From assembly GCF_902833055.1 (NCBI RefSeq), contig NZ_CADFEJ010000002.1, positions 248,001 to 312,000 on the forward strand: 64,000 nt of DNA, in the 5' to 3' direction. This document shows, piece by piece, positions 17,331-26,030 of the stretch (position 1 is the first letter of the stretch; every line of letters starts with the position of its first letter). Under the pieces are notes generated by a model. That model saw only the letters and a list, made by a program, of their open reading frames with translations, ran no database searches and was not told where the DNA came from. The DNA is from Burkholderia territorii (GTDB taxonomy: Bacteria > Pseudomonadota > Gammaproteobacteria > Burkholderiales > Burkholderiaceae). The translations under genes were made by a program, and so were the position numbers.

Positions 17331-17371
17331 GTGACAATGCTCATCACCGAGATGTAAGATATAGCTTACAT
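17331..17371 (+). promoter_or_regulatory. Toxin-antitoxin promoter with palindromic operator
   Basis: GTGACA (17331-17336) and TAAGAT (17355-17360) are spaced 18 bp apart as a -35/-10 pair. The -10 lies inside an inverted repeat, ATGTAAG (17352-17358) and CTTACAT (17365-17371) around ATATAG. The antitoxin ATG follows 33 bp later. The layout fits autorepression by the XRE antitoxin. Confidence 0.6.
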
Positions 17372-17404
17372 TTGTGCGTATCGAACGTGCGCCCGGAGGT
17401 CAAC

Positions 17405-17884
17405 ATGCAACTCTATGAAATCGGTCAGGCCGTTGCAAAACGGAGAGCGGAACTTGATCTCACACAGGCTCAGCTTGCAAAGCTCGCCGGATTGTCTCGC
17501 CTGACGGTGAATCAGCTCGAAACCGGCAAGGTCAAGGATCTTGGAATCAACAAGCTGATTCCGTTACTCAGCGTGCTTGGCATCGAACTCCTGGCGCAGC
17601 CACGTCCCGCTCAAAGCGGTCTCTACAAGGCCGTAGTGAGTTCGAACGTCAGCTACAAGGGTGAATTGACCGAGAGACTGCTGGCCGACGCTTTGACCTC
17701 GGGACGGATTCCGGCCGGGTACGAATCGCAGATATCCGTCATCCTCGACGAGGTGCCGTTGCCAGTAGTGGTGAAGGCTGCCGAGGAAGCGGCCGAACGC
17801 TCCGGCACGCCGCTGCGCGCCATCTGGAAAAACCTGGCCGCATGGTCGAAAGATCTTCATCTGTACCGGGAGGTATGGGCATGA
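17405..17884 (+). CDS. XRE-family antitoxin-like regulator
   Basis: A 159-residue protein with an N-terminal Cro/CI helix-turn-helix (about 4-60; RRAELDLTQAQLAKLAGLSR and the recognition helix LTVNQLETGK). The C-terminal half (about 75-155) has no motif I recognise; it is probably the toxin-binding part. Its stop codon overlaps the next start (ATGA at 17881-17884), so it is translationally coupled to an AbiEii-type toxin. The ATG at 17405 follows GGAGGT closely; the frame is open upstream to 17291 without support. It likely represses its own promoter through the palindrome at 17352-17371. Confidence 0.83.
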   Translation: MQLYEIGQAVAKRRAELDLTQAQLAKLAGLSRLTVNQLETGKVKDLGINKLIPLLSVLGIELLAQPRPAQSGLYKAVVSSNVSYKGELTERLLADALTSGRIPAGYESQISVILDEVPLPVVVKAAEEAAERSGTPLRAIWKNLAAWSKDLHLYREVWA

Positions 17885-18567
17885 TCGCGCCAGCCGAGTT
17901 GCCCGATGGCCCGTGGCAGGATCTTTTCCGCCAGGCGCTGACGCTTATCGACGAGATACGGAAGTACGGCACGTCCCGTCCGTTCTGGACATTCGGCGGC
18001 GGCACCGTCCTCATGCTGCGTCACGGACATCGTGTCAGCAAGGACATCGACATCTTCGTACCCGACCCGCAGTATCTCGGGTACGTGAACCCTCGCATCA
18101 GCGACGCCGCATCCGAGATCACGACCGAGTACGAGGAACATGCAGGTTTCGTGAAACTGGTGTTGCCCGGCGGCGAAATCGACTTCGTGGTCTCTCGAAA
18201 CCTGATGTCCCCCGGTTACGACGAATGGACGCTGATGGACCACGTCGTCAAGGTCGAGACTTCAGCGGAAATCGTAGCCAAGAAAATGTGGCACCGCGGA
18301 GATCGCCCCACCGCGCGAGACCTGTTCGACCTCTGCCTGGTCATCGAGCGGGAACCGGAGAGCTTGCTGGAGGCAAGCGCATTTCTCGTTCGCCATCGCG
18401 ACACTTTCCTGAGTCTGCTCAACGAGCGTCGTGCGTTCGTGCAGTCGCGCTTCGACGATATCCGGACACTCGGCTATACGCCGTCGTTCGACTACTGCGT
18501 GAAGCTGGCCGACGCGTTCCTCCGGCAGCTTCCCGATGTCAGCCCGTCGAAATCGCCTCCCCGCTGA
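17881..18567 (+). CDS. AbiEii-type nucleotidyltransferase toxin
   Basis: A 228-residue member of the AbiEii/AbiGii nucleotidyltransferase family. The catalytic signature is visible: FGGGTVLMLRHGHRVSKDID, that is G-G-T followed by D55-x-D57. The C-terminal part is helical, with RDLFDLCLVIE matching the helical domain of the family. AbiEii proteins act as toxins that transfer nucleotides to tRNA or as phage-abortive systems, kept in check by the partner. The ATG at 17881 has GGGAGG at a good distance and overlaps the antitoxin stop; ATG 17875 is too close to that site. The partner is an XRE protein rather than the classical AbiEi. Confidence 0.82.
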   Translation: MIAPAELPDGPWQDLFRQALTLIDEIRKYGTSRPFWTFGGGTVLMLRHGHRVSKDIDIFVPDPQYLGYVNPRISDAASEITTEYEEHAGFVKLVLPGGEIDFVVSRNLMSPGYDEWTLMDHVVKVETSAEIVAKKMWHRGDRPTARDLFDLCLVIEREPESLLEASAFLVRHRDTFLSLLNERRAFVQSRFDDIRTLGYTPSFDYCVKLADAFLRQLPDVSPSKSPPR

Positions 18568-18990
18568 GCCGCCGACCTCCCGCCGCCAGAATCCGCTCGA
18601 TCTGCGCATACCGGCGGCCGCGCGCATGCAGCAGCGGCATCTCGCCGTTCGAATCGGCCAGCTTCGCGTTCGCCGCTGCATCCTTCGCGTTGACGGCCGC
18701 GCCAGCGCCGATCGGAACGCGCGCCGCCTACACGTGATTGCCGTGCGTCGCGAGCAGCAGCGCCGTGCGGCCCTGCCGGTCGCGCGAATCGATGCGCACG
18801 CGACGCCCCGGGAGCGCGCGGACCTCGCCCGCATCGCCGCGATCGGCCGCACCGCGTCCGGCGAAACCGCGATTGCCCACCGCCGCACGCCATGTTAAAA
18901 GTCGTCGCGCATATTTGAAAACGAAATGTCCGAAGCCGGAAAAGTGCGGAAATGAATAGACCTTTGTTCGACCTCGACTTGCTGCGCGCA
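18539..18990 (-). pseudogene. Decayed ankyrin-repeat protein gene
   Basis: Read on the minus strand, the frame encodes ankyrin-like units: RIDSRDRQGRTALLLATHGN, a TAG stop at 18728-18730, then AARVPIGAGAAVNAKDA, then directly LADSNGEMPLLHARGRRYAQ and IERILAAGG, ending in TGA at 18539-18541. Ankyrin proteins of this type normally have several repeats between the NAKDA and LADSNG segments, so a central deletion is likely as well as the stop. No good start codon or signal peptide is left. It sits immediately before, and divergent from, the LysR gene. The frame is not disrupted elsewhere, so the decay may be recent. Confidence 0.68.
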
Positions 18991-19818
18991 CTCGTGATGG
19001 TCGCCGACTGCGGCAGCTTCACGACCGCGTCCGCGCGCCTGCACTCGACGCAGTCGACGGTCAGCCAGAAGGTTCGGCGGCTGGAGGAAATCGCCGGGCA
19101 TCGCCTGCTCGACCGCGGCACGCGCGACGTGCGGCCGACGGACGCCGGCGTGACGGTGCTCAGCTATGCGCGGCGCATGATCGCGCTGAACGACGAGATG
19201 CTGGAGGCGCTGTCGGGCACGACCGTCGCGCTGACGATCCGGCTCGGCGTACCCGACGATTTCGCGGCGGGCCGCACGACCCACGCGCTTGCCGCGTTCA
19301 AGCGCGATCATCCGCAGGTGAAGCTCGAGGTGACGTGCGGGCTGAGCCGCGACATCTGCGCGGCCTACGATCGCGGCGAGCTCGACCTGGCGCTGATCAA
19401 GCAGCGGCGCGACAGTCGCGAGGCGGTGGTGCGCTGGCCGGAGAAACTGCGCTGGATCGACAGCGCGCAACATCCGACGATCGAGCTGGACCCCGTGCCG
19501 CTCGTCGTGTTTCCGCCGCGCGGGCTCTATCGCGACGACATGATCAAGGCGATCGAGGAACGCGGCCGCCGCTGGCGGATCAGCTTCACGACGTCGAGCC
19601 TGAGCGGCATCCAGGCGGCCGTCGCGGACGGGCTCGGCATCAGCGTGCTGCCCGCGCGCGCGGTGACCGACGACCACGTGATGCTGACCGAGGAACACGG
19701 CGGCTTCGCGCCGATCGAGAACATGGACATCGCGATCCTGCATCGGCCGACGGCCGATCCGATGGTCAGCGAACTGACGAAGGCGCTCGCGGCGATGCTG
19801 GAGCACGAGGACGAGTGA
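18952..19818 (+). CDS. LysR-family transcriptional regulator
   Basis: A 288-residue regulator with an N-terminal winged helix-turn-helix (about 6-65; SFTTASARLHSTQSTVSQKV) and a C-terminal periplasmic-binding-like effector domain (about 90-285). The ATG at 18952 follows GGAA and gives the usual LysR N-terminus (FDLDLLRALVMVADCGSF). It ends about 60 bp before the convergent stop of the amidohydrolase operon. LysR genes usually control a neighbour; the divergent ankyrin gene has decayed and the amidohydrolases are convergent, so the target is unclear. Confidence 0.9.
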   Translation: MNRPLFDLDLLRALVMVADCGSFTTASARLHSTQSTVSQKVRRLEEIAGHRLLDRGTRDVRPTDAGVTVLSYARRMIALNDEMLEALSGTTVALTIRLGVPDDFAAGRTTHALAAFKRDHPQVKLEVTCGLSRDICAAYDRGELDLALIKQRRDSREAVVRWPEKLRWIDSAQHPTIELDPVPLVVFPPRGLYRDDMIKAIEERGRRWRISFTTSSLSGIQAAVADGLGISVLPARAVTDDHVMLTEEHGGFAPIENMDIAILHRPTADPMVSELTKALAAMLEHEDE

Positions 19819-19878
19819 GCACGGCGGCGCGGGCCGGCATCGACCGGGCCAACGCGCCCTCGCGATGCAGCGCTCGGC

Positions 19879-21063
19879 TCAGACGAGCGCGCCGTTGCGC
19901 GCGACGATCTTCCCCGACGACACGACGAGCCGCCGCGTCGGCCGCGCGACGACGGCCTCGGCGAACGTCAGCGCATCGACGAGCACGACGTCCGCACGCT
20001 TGCCCGCCTCCAGACCGTAGTCGGCGAAGCCGCACCCGCGTGCCGCGCCATGCGTCACGCACTCGAGCGCGACTTCGAGCGCATCGTCGCGGCGAAAATT
20101 GTTGCGCATGCCGATCAGCATCGCGCGTTCGAGCATGTCGGGCGAACCGTACGGCGTCCACGTGTCGCGCACGCCGTCGTTGCCGCCGATGACGGTCACG
20201 CCGGCCGCGCGGCATGCGTCGAGCGGCGGCACCGGCACGTCGGCCGGCGCGGTCGTGACGATCGCGACGCCGAGTTCGGCCATCCGCGCGAGCAGCGCGT
20301 CGCGTTCGCGCTCGGCAATGTCGCCGAGGCAAAAGCCATGGCTGATCGTGACCTTGCCCTGCATGCCGAGCGCGGCGGTGCGCTGCAGGATCAGATCGAG
20401 CGAGTACGCGCCCATCGACCCGCGCTCGTGCAGGTGCAGGTCGAGCCCGCGGCCGTGACGCTCGGCGATGCCGAACAGCACGTCCACCGCCTCGACCGGA
20501 TCGCCTTCGATCGCGCACGGGTCGAGCCCGCCGAGCAGGTCGGCGCCCGCAGCCAGCGCATCGGACAGCAGCGCGGCGGTGCCGGGCCGCTTCAGCACGC
20601 CCGACTGCGGAAACGCGACGATCTGGAACTCCACCTGGCCGCGCAGCGTCTCGCGCGTCGCGAGCACGCCGTGCAGATGCCGCAGGCCGGCCTCGGTGTC
20701 GACGTCCACGTGCGTGCGGATGCGTGTCGTGCCGGCCGCGAGGAACGCGCGCGACAGCGCGAGCGACGCGGCGCCCGCATCATGGCCGCTCGTCGCGCGG
20801 TAGTGGCGCTCGTTCTCGATGCGGTCGACGAGGCGCGGCCCCACCGCATTGCGGTACCACGGCATCCCCCAGTGCGTCTTGTCGAGATGCGTGTGGCCTT
20901 CGACGAGGCCGGGCAGCGCGAGCGCGTGCGCACCGTCCTCGATTGCGCAGCCGGCGGGCGCGTCGAGCGACGGGCCGACGCGCGCGATGCGCTCGCCTTC
21001 GATCAGGATGTCGAGCGCTTCGTCGGCATGCGTGCGGACGTTGCGGATCAGCAGGTTCGTCAT
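19879..21063 (-). CDS. Cytosine-deaminase-like amidohydrolase (1)
   Basis: A 394-residue cytoplasmic metal-dependent hydrolase. The metal-binding motif HTHLDK appears near residue 58 (LVEGHTHLDKTHWG), with a further HVD motif near 118, a metal/base His in LHLHERG (about 205), and a catalytic Asp in GGNDGVRDTW (about 300). These fit the CodA/N-isopropylammelide branch of the amidohydrolase superfamily. The ATG at 21063 was chosen; the frame is open to 21135 but that part overlaps the upstream gene. It is the second gene of a pair with a paralogue (21132-22331). The ring substrate, pyrimidine, creatinine-like or other, cannot be read from the sequence. Confidence 0.86.
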   Translation of the reverse strand: MTNLLIRNVRTHADEALDILIEGERIARVGPSLDAPAGCAIEDGAHALALPGLVEGHTHLDKTHWGMPWYRNAVGPRLVDRIENERHYRATSGHDAGAASLALSRAFLAAGTTRIRTHVDVDTEAGLRHLHGVLATRETLRGQVEFQIVAFPQSGVLKRPGTAALLSDALAAGADLLGGLDPCAIEGDPVEAVDVLFGIAERHGRGLDLHLHERGSMGAYSLDLILQRTAALGMQGKVTISHGFCLGDIAERERDALLARMAELGVAIVTTAPADVPVPPLDACRAAGVTVIGGNDGVRDTWTPYGSPDMLERAMLIGMRNNFRRDDALEVALECVTHGAARGCGFADYGLEAGKRADVVLVDALTFAEAVVARPTRRLVVSSGKIVARNGALV

Positions 21064-21131
21064 GTCGGTTCCGGTGTGGTCGGTCGGTACAGGCGCGTCA
21101 CGATGCATGCAACGCGACGGCGCCCAGGTCG

Positions 21132-22331
21132 TCATCGCGCGAAGCGCAGTGCCGGCGCGAACGGTGCATCGGTATCGCTCTCGCCGCGGCGAAACACCCA
21201 GCGTTCGGCCGGCACGCCGGCGACGGCGGCCGCCGCATTCGGTGCGGGCACCGCGACGAAGCTCGCGTCGCAGCCGACCGCGATGCCGTAGTCGGTCTTG
21301 CCGATCGCGCGCGCGCCGGCATGCGTCGCCATGTCGAGCGCGATGCCGAGCGCTTCGTCGGTGTAGAAACCCGAGCGGTAGCCGACCATCATCGCGCGTT
21401 GCAGCATGTCACCGTTGCCGTACGGCCACCACGCATCGCGAGTGTTGTCGTTGCCGGCGAACACGTGCACGCCCGCATCGCGCAACTGCCGCACGGGCGG
21501 GAATGCGCAGTCGCCCGGCGCGTTGGTCAGGATCGACACGCCGGCGTCGGCGAGCGCGGCGGCCGCACGCGCGACGTCGCGATGATCGACTTGACCGAGT
21601 GCATATGCGTGGCTCACGTTCACGCGGCCGCCGAGGCCTGCGGCGCGCGTGCGGGCCGCGATCCGCAGCAGTTGCGCGATGCCGGTTTCGCCCGGTTCGT
21701 GCAGATGGATGTCGATTTTCGCGCCGCGCTTCTCGGCGATGCCGAACACGATGTCGAGCTGGCCGTCCGCGTCGCCGTCGAGCGTCGTCGGATCGATCCC
21801 GCCGACCACGTCCGCGCCTTCGCGCACGGCCGCATCGAGGATCGCGGCGGTGCCGGGGCACGTCACCACGCCGGCCTGCGGAAATGCGACCAGTTCGATG
21901 TCGACGATTCCGCGCCATTGTTCGCGCGCGGCCATTACGGCCTGGAGGTTCGACAGGCCCGTCGTCGCGTCGACGTCGACGTGGCTGCGCATCGCAATCG
22001 TGCCGAACGCGGCGGCCTGCGCGATCAGTGCATTCGCGCGCTCGACGATCGGCGGCGCGGCCGCGAGCTGGCGCTTCTCGATCGCGAGCCGCTCGCGCAG
22101 CGAGCCGGCCGGTTCGTGCGGCACCCAGCGCTCGCCGACGAAGCTCTTGTCCAGGTGAATGTGGCCGTCGACGAAGCCGGGCAATACGACGCGCCCGCCG
22201 AGGTCGATCGTTTCCATGCCGGGCGCGGCGGTGCAATCGGCCCCGATCGCGACGAAGCGGCCATCATGGACGACGAGGTTGACGGGGCGGCCGTCGGCAT
22301 CGACGGCGTTGGTGAAGAAGCGATCGGTCAT
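21132..22331 (-). CDS. Cytosine-deaminase-like amidohydrolase (2)
   Basis: A 399-residue paralogue of the downstream enzyme and first gene of the pair. It has the same motifs: VDGHIHLDKSFVG (about 55-67), SHVDVDATTG, IHLHEPGETG (about 205) and AGNDNTRDAWWPYG (about 300). Both hydrolases therefore keep the metal centre, and a split of substrate specificity is likely. The ATG at 22331 gives a short N-terminus before the beta-sandwich; upstream open frame to 22649 is intergenic. The next gene starts 68 bp after its stop. It is divergent from the glycine-zipper lipoprotein. Confidence 0.86.
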   Translation of the reverse strand: MTDRFFTNAVDADGRPVNLVVHDGRFVAIGADCTAAPGMETIDLGGRVVLPGFVDGHIHLDKSFVGERWVPHEPAGSLRERLAIEKRQLAAAPPIVERANALIAQAAAFGTIAMRSHVDVDATTGLSNLQAVMAAREQWRGIVDIELVAFPQAGVVTCPGTAAILDAAVREGADVVGGIDPTTLDGDADGQLDIVFGIAEKRGAKIDIHLHEPGETGIAQLLRIAARTRAAGLGGRVNVSHAYALGQVDHRDVARAAAALADAGVSILTNAPGDCAFPPVRQLRDAGVHVFAGNDNTRDAWWPYGNGDMLQRAMMVGYRSGFYTDEALGIALDMATHAGARAIGKTDYGIAVGCDASFVAVPAPNAAAAVAGVPAERWVFRRGESDTDAPFAPALRFAR

Positions 22332-22771
22332 GGCTCGAAACGTGAGTGGGCCGTCGTTATGCAACGCCGACGTGAATGAGAGGGGGAGCGGCAGTCGGCG
22401 CGACACTGTGCGTGCCGTCGGCTCGGAATGCAGCCACGATATCGGACCATGCGGCGAGTGGCCAATTAAATGTCGCGATGCCGCGCATTCGATTTCGCAA
22501 TATGCGGCGCGAGCAGCCGGCCGTGCACGGGTGACGGCGGGGTCCGAACGCAGCGACGACGGCACGCGTCGCGCCGATAGCTGTCCGTCCAACAAGCGGC
22601 CGCGAAACGACGCGTCGACCAGCCGCGTGTGCTGCGATTTACGCGGCAACAGACTTTACACGTTGTTACCCGGCCGCAACGGACGCGCATTCGGCCATTC
22701 CTTATACTCACGCCGAGTTCGCCATCCTCACGGAATCCGCCGGCGAACACGTTGCCGATGCAGGAATCATC
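22332..22771. other. Divergent intergenic region, amidohydrolase and lipoprotein
   Basis: No gene is supported in these 440 bp; frames that cover it are extensions or shadows. Promoters for both flanking genes should lie here. TATACT at 22703-22708 is a reasonable -10 for the lipoprotein gene, though no clear -35 stands at the usual distance. Confidence 0.45.
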
Positions 22772-23395
22772 ATGATGCGCATGCCTTCCACGAAGACCGT
22801 TCTGTTCGCCTCGCTCGTCGCCGTGGCGGCGCTTCCGCTGACCGCCTGCGTCGCGCCCGGCTACTACGGCGCGCAGCCGGGTTATCCGCAGCAGCAATAC
22901 GCGACGCCCGGCTATGCGCAGCCCGCGTACTCGCAGCCGGGCTACGTGCAGCAGCAGCAACCGTACTACGACCAGTACGGCAACTCGTCGCAATACGGAT
23001 CGCAGCCATATGGCCAGTACGGCAATCAGCAGCAATACGGCAACGGCTACGGCACGCAGTACGGCACGGTCGCCAACATCCAGCCGGTCAATGGCTCGGT
23101 CGGGCCGTCGGGCGTTGCCGGCACCGTCGTCGGCGCGCTGATCGGCGGCGTGCTCGGCAACCAGGTCGGTCGCGGTCACGGCCGCGATGCGGCCACCGTG
23201 ATCGGCGCGCTCGGCGGTGCGGTGGCAGGCAACCAGATCGGCCAGCAAATGGGCGCCGCGCAAGGCCCGAGCAGCTATCGCATCGACGTGCAGGTCAGCG
23301 ACGGATCGATGCGCTCGTTCGACGTACAGTCGCCGGGCAACCTGCGGCCGGGCGACCGCGTGCAGATCAACGGCAATCAGCTGTCGCGGTATTGA
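22772..23395 (+). CDS. Glycine-zipper outer-membrane lipoprotein
   Basis: A 207-residue lipoprotein. The lipobox is LTAC (Cys near residue 27). A Tyr/Gln/Pro/Gly-rich low-complexity region (about 30-105) with repeated YGQ and PGY units follows. Then come two glycine-zipper segments (VAGTVVGALIGGVLGNQVG and VIGALGGAVAGNQIG, about 115-160) and a C-terminal SH3-like domain (about 165-207). The zipper resembles the Rickettsia 17-kDa antigen and SlyB group, which are envelope-stability lipoproteins. The Q-rich repeat is longer than in typical SlyB. It is transcribed alone. Confidence 0.85.
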   Translation: MMRMPSTKTVLFASLVAVAALPLTACVAPGYYGAQPGYPQQQYATPGYAQPAYSQPGYVQQQQPYYDQYGNSSQYGSQPYGQYGNQQQYGNGYGTQYGTVANIQPVNGSVGPSGVAGTVVGALIGGVLGNQVGRGHGRDAATVIGALGGAVAGNQIGQQMGAAQGPSSYRIDVQVSDGSMRSFDVQSPGNLRPGDRVQINGNQLSRY

Positions 23396-23808
23396 TGCCG
23401 CGCGGGCGTGCGGCGTTTGCGTAACGGCAAGCGCGGCACGTTCCGCAACGCGCGACGCAATCGCATCGCGCGCATTTCGTTCGACTTCCCCGTCGCTTCG
23501 ACGCGCGTCGTCGCGCCGCCCGCATGCTTTGATCGATGCACGCGTGCGATACATCGCCGCTTCTCGGACACATCGTCCGGACATTTCGTCATTGCCGATC
23601 GCGTCCTCTGCCATACGACGGATTGCCACCGTTCGCGCGGCCATCGGCGTTCAATCCGCAGACAAATTCATGAATTTGGGAACACGCCGGGCACCCGGAG
23701 TTGATCGCGCGCATCCGTCTTCCCTTGCTGCGTAAGCGTCGTGCCCGGCGACGAAGCCAGCCGCCACACCAGGCCGCAAATGCGCTGCCTGAATCTCATG
23801 CCCAATTT

Positions 23809-23827
23809 TAGGAATTGTCTTATACCC
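23809..23827 (+). promoter_or_regulatory. RcsB-box-like site 5 with fused -10
   Basis: TAGGAATTGTCTTATACCC: a TAGGA-N4-TCTTA box that runs into TTATAC. The same box-to-TTATA layout is found at the pilus promoter on the minus strand (8643-8661). The next gene to the right is the subtilisin-like protease at 24390. Confidence 0.5.
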
Positions 23828-23919
23828 GCGACGGGCTCGCTCGCGCATACTGCGATCTGCTGTTTTCGAGTACGGCGCGATGCGCCGCCAGGTTGCGTTG
23901 CAGCCAGCAATATCCCCCA

Positions 23920-23952
23920 CTTGCCGAACCCTTGCCGAACCCTTGCCGAAGG
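23920..23952. repeat. Three tandem 11-bp units
   Basis: The unit CTTGCCGAACC occurs at 23920-23930 and 23931-23941, and a third copy with two final changes (CTTGCCGAAGG) at 23942-23952. It lies in non-coding DNA; 11-bp spacing keeps one face of the helix, so it could be a binding array or simple slippage. Confidence 0.6.
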
Positions 23953-24389
23953 CGCCGCGCGCGCAGCCGGCGGTTGCGCGTGACGGGCACATGCCCGCGT
24001 CCTTTGACCGTGTGACCGGCATTCGAGCAATGCCGGCCATATGTCGCTCCGTCCGGGGGGCCGTCGAATCAAGCCTCACGCTCTCGGTCGCTTTCCACGG
24101 CAAGGCCACTCGATTCGCGATCGCCGTATCTCGACCCGGCGCCGCTCGCAGCCGTGCCGGTGCAATCGCCGGCGCGAAGCCGGATGGCGACGTACGCGTC
24201 GGCACGGCGTCGTGCCACGCAAGGCTTGCAAAACGCACGATTTGGTCGGCGATGCGCCAGCGCCGAGAAACCTGATGCAGCGCGCCTGATTTCGCGGGCG
24301 CCACCGTGCATCTTCACGACAACACTCATGGCTCGAGCGGAGTTCGCGACGAGACGGCCACTCAATCAACAGACCGGGAATGGAATGAT

Positions 24390-26030
24390 ATGCATACCTT
24401 AATGAGTAACCTGATGCGATCACGCACGATGAAAGGCATGACCGCCTCGCTGCTCCCGGTCTTGCTGGTTGCATGCGGCGGCGGCGGCGATGGCGGCAAT
24501 CCGGGCAATTCGACGGTCGAGACGCACGATCCCGCGATTCACGAGCCGGCCCCGCCTGAAGGCGGTTCGAGCGAGCATGCCGACGACAGCACCTGGCATG
24601 AACAGTGTCACGCCGACGACACGTCGATGGTGGCGGCGGAAGGGCCAGCCTTGAACATGTCCACGAATCAGTTGATCGTGAAGTTGCGCCCGCATGTGTC
24701 GGCCAGTGATTCCGGATACGGTCGCGGATCGCGCAACGCGTCGGTCGACGTCGACGCGCTCACGCGTGTCGTCGATCGGATCAATGCACGCGCCAACGCA
24801 AGCGCGAACGCGTCGCGCGGGCTCCCGGTGCGAATCGCAGTCAAGCGGGTGATGTCGGGCGGAAGCGCGGTCCTGTCCACCACGGGCGCTGATCCATCCG
24901 TGGCCGCCCTTGCCGACGAGCTCATGCGTGAACCGGAAGTCGAATACGCCGAACCGGATGTCCGCGTGCACGCCAGTGCGCAACCGCTCGATCCTCATTT
25001 CCGCGACATGTGGCATCTCCACGACAGCGATGTTGCCATCCGCATGCCCGGCGCGTGGGACGTGACACAAGGCAACCGGGAAATCGTCACCGCGGTGCTC
25101 GACTCCGGCATCACGCCTCATCCGGAGCTTGCAGCGAACGTGCTGCCCGGATACAGCTTCGTCAGCAACGCGCTCGCAGCCAATGGCGTGCCGCGCGGGC
25201 CGCGCGCCGACGATCCGGGCGACTGGCTCAGCGAGGAAGAAACGTCGGCCGGCGGAGCATTCCACGGACTGCCCGCACAACCCAGCAGCTGGCACGGGAC
25301 ACGCGTCGCGGGCATTATCGGCGCCACCGCGAACAACGGAATCGGCATCGCCGGGGTCAACTGGTACGGCGCGGTGCTGCCGGTTCGTGTGCTCGGCAAG
25401 GGTGGCGGATCGACGAGCGACGTCGTCGACGGCATGCGCTGGTCCGCCGGCATCCCCGTCGCCGGCGCGCCCGCGAATCCGCATCCCGCGCGGGTCGTGA
25501 ATCTGAGCCTCGGGTCGATCGGCGCGTGCAGCCGTACGTTTCAGGAGGCAGTCGACGAACTCAATGCGAAGGGCGTAACCGTCGTGGCCGCCGCCGGCAA
25601 CGGCGGCAACAATACGATCGACATGCCCGCGAACTGCCGTGGCGTGATCTCGGTCGGAGCGAGCGACACTACCGGCCGGCGCGCATTCGACAGCAATACG
25701 CATCCGCGTGTGACGCTCAGCGCGCCGGGCACGGGAATCCTTTCGCTTGCCAACGACGGCACGCGTGCGCCGGGCGCCGCCGATTACGGCATCACGAGCG
25801 GCACCAGTTTCGCGGCGCCGCAAGTGTCCGGCGTGGTGTCGCTGATGCTTGCGGTCAATCCGCGTTTGTCGCCGCGCGAAATCGCGGACATTCTGAAGCG
25901 CACGGCCCGATTCCCCGCAGTGACGCAGACAACGCGCTCGTGCCGCGTGATCCCTCCCGGGCGAGGCATCCTCGACGCGCGGGCCGCGATCAACGCGGCA
26001 GCGGGCACGCGAAGCGGCAGCCGCTCATGA
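24390..26030 (+). CDS. Subtilisin-like (S8) serine protease lipoprotein
   Basis: A 546-residue exported protease. The signal region ends in a lipobox (LLVAC, followed by a GGGGDGG linker), so it is probably lipid-anchored. A propeptide-like region (about 60-205) precedes the catalytic domain. The triad is visible: Asp in TAVLDSGI (about 235), His in SWHGTRVAGIIG (about 300) and Ser in SGTSFAAPQ (about 472), with the oxyanion Asn in AAAGNGGNN. ATG 24390 is the listed start; ATG 24429 (MKGMTASLL) is also possible. It is monocistronic, with a promoter perhaps controlled from the RcsB-like box at 23809. It resembles secreted Burkholderia subtilases. Confidence 0.87.
   Translation: MHTLMSNLMRSRTMKGMTASLLPVLLVACGGGGDGGNPGNSTVETHDPAIHEPAPPEGGSSEHADDSTWHEQCHADDTSMVAAEGPALNMSTNQLIVKLRPHVSASDSGYGRGSRNASVDVDALTRVVDRINARANASANASRGLPVRIAVKRVMSGGSAVLSTTGADPSVAALADELMREPEVEYAEPDVRVHASAQPLDPHFRDMWHLHDSDVAIRMPGAWDVTQGNREIVTAVLDSGITPHPELAANVLPGYSFVSNALAANGVPRGPRADDPGDWLSEEETSAGGAFHGLPAQPSSWHGTRVAGIIGATANNGIGIAGVNWYGAVLPVRVLGKGGGSTSDVVDGMRWSAGIPVAGAPANPHPARVVNLSLGSIGACSRTFQEAVDELNAKGVTVVAAAGNGGNNTIDMPANCRGVISVGASDTTGRRAFDSNTHPRVTLSAPGTGILSLANDGTRAPGAADYGITSGTSFAAPQVSGVVSLMLAVNPRLSPREIADILKRTARFPAVTQTTRSCRVIPPGRGILDARAAINAAAGTRSGSRS

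Larger units (their letters stand above)
23396..24389. other. 1-kb non-coding region with an RcsB-like box
   Basis: No protein-like frame was found; open frames on both strands are Arg/Cys-rich and overlapping. The region contains an RcsB-box-like site with a fused -10 (23809-23827) reading rightward, and a short tandem repeat (23920-23952). A transcript from the box would either be a long (about 550-nt) leader for the protease gene or a separate small RNA. Confidence 0.45.

Noticed and set aside
18262..18888. A 208-codon minus-strand frame as an intact ankyrin gene
   Set aside because: Its composition is Arg/Ser-rich; the real ankyrin sequence is in another frame that carries a stop and a deletion.
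23651..24304. A 217-codon minus-strand frame in the 1-kb gap before the protease
   Set aside because: Composition is Arg/Ala/Cys-rich with no domain, signal peptide or ribosome site. Treated as non-coding.
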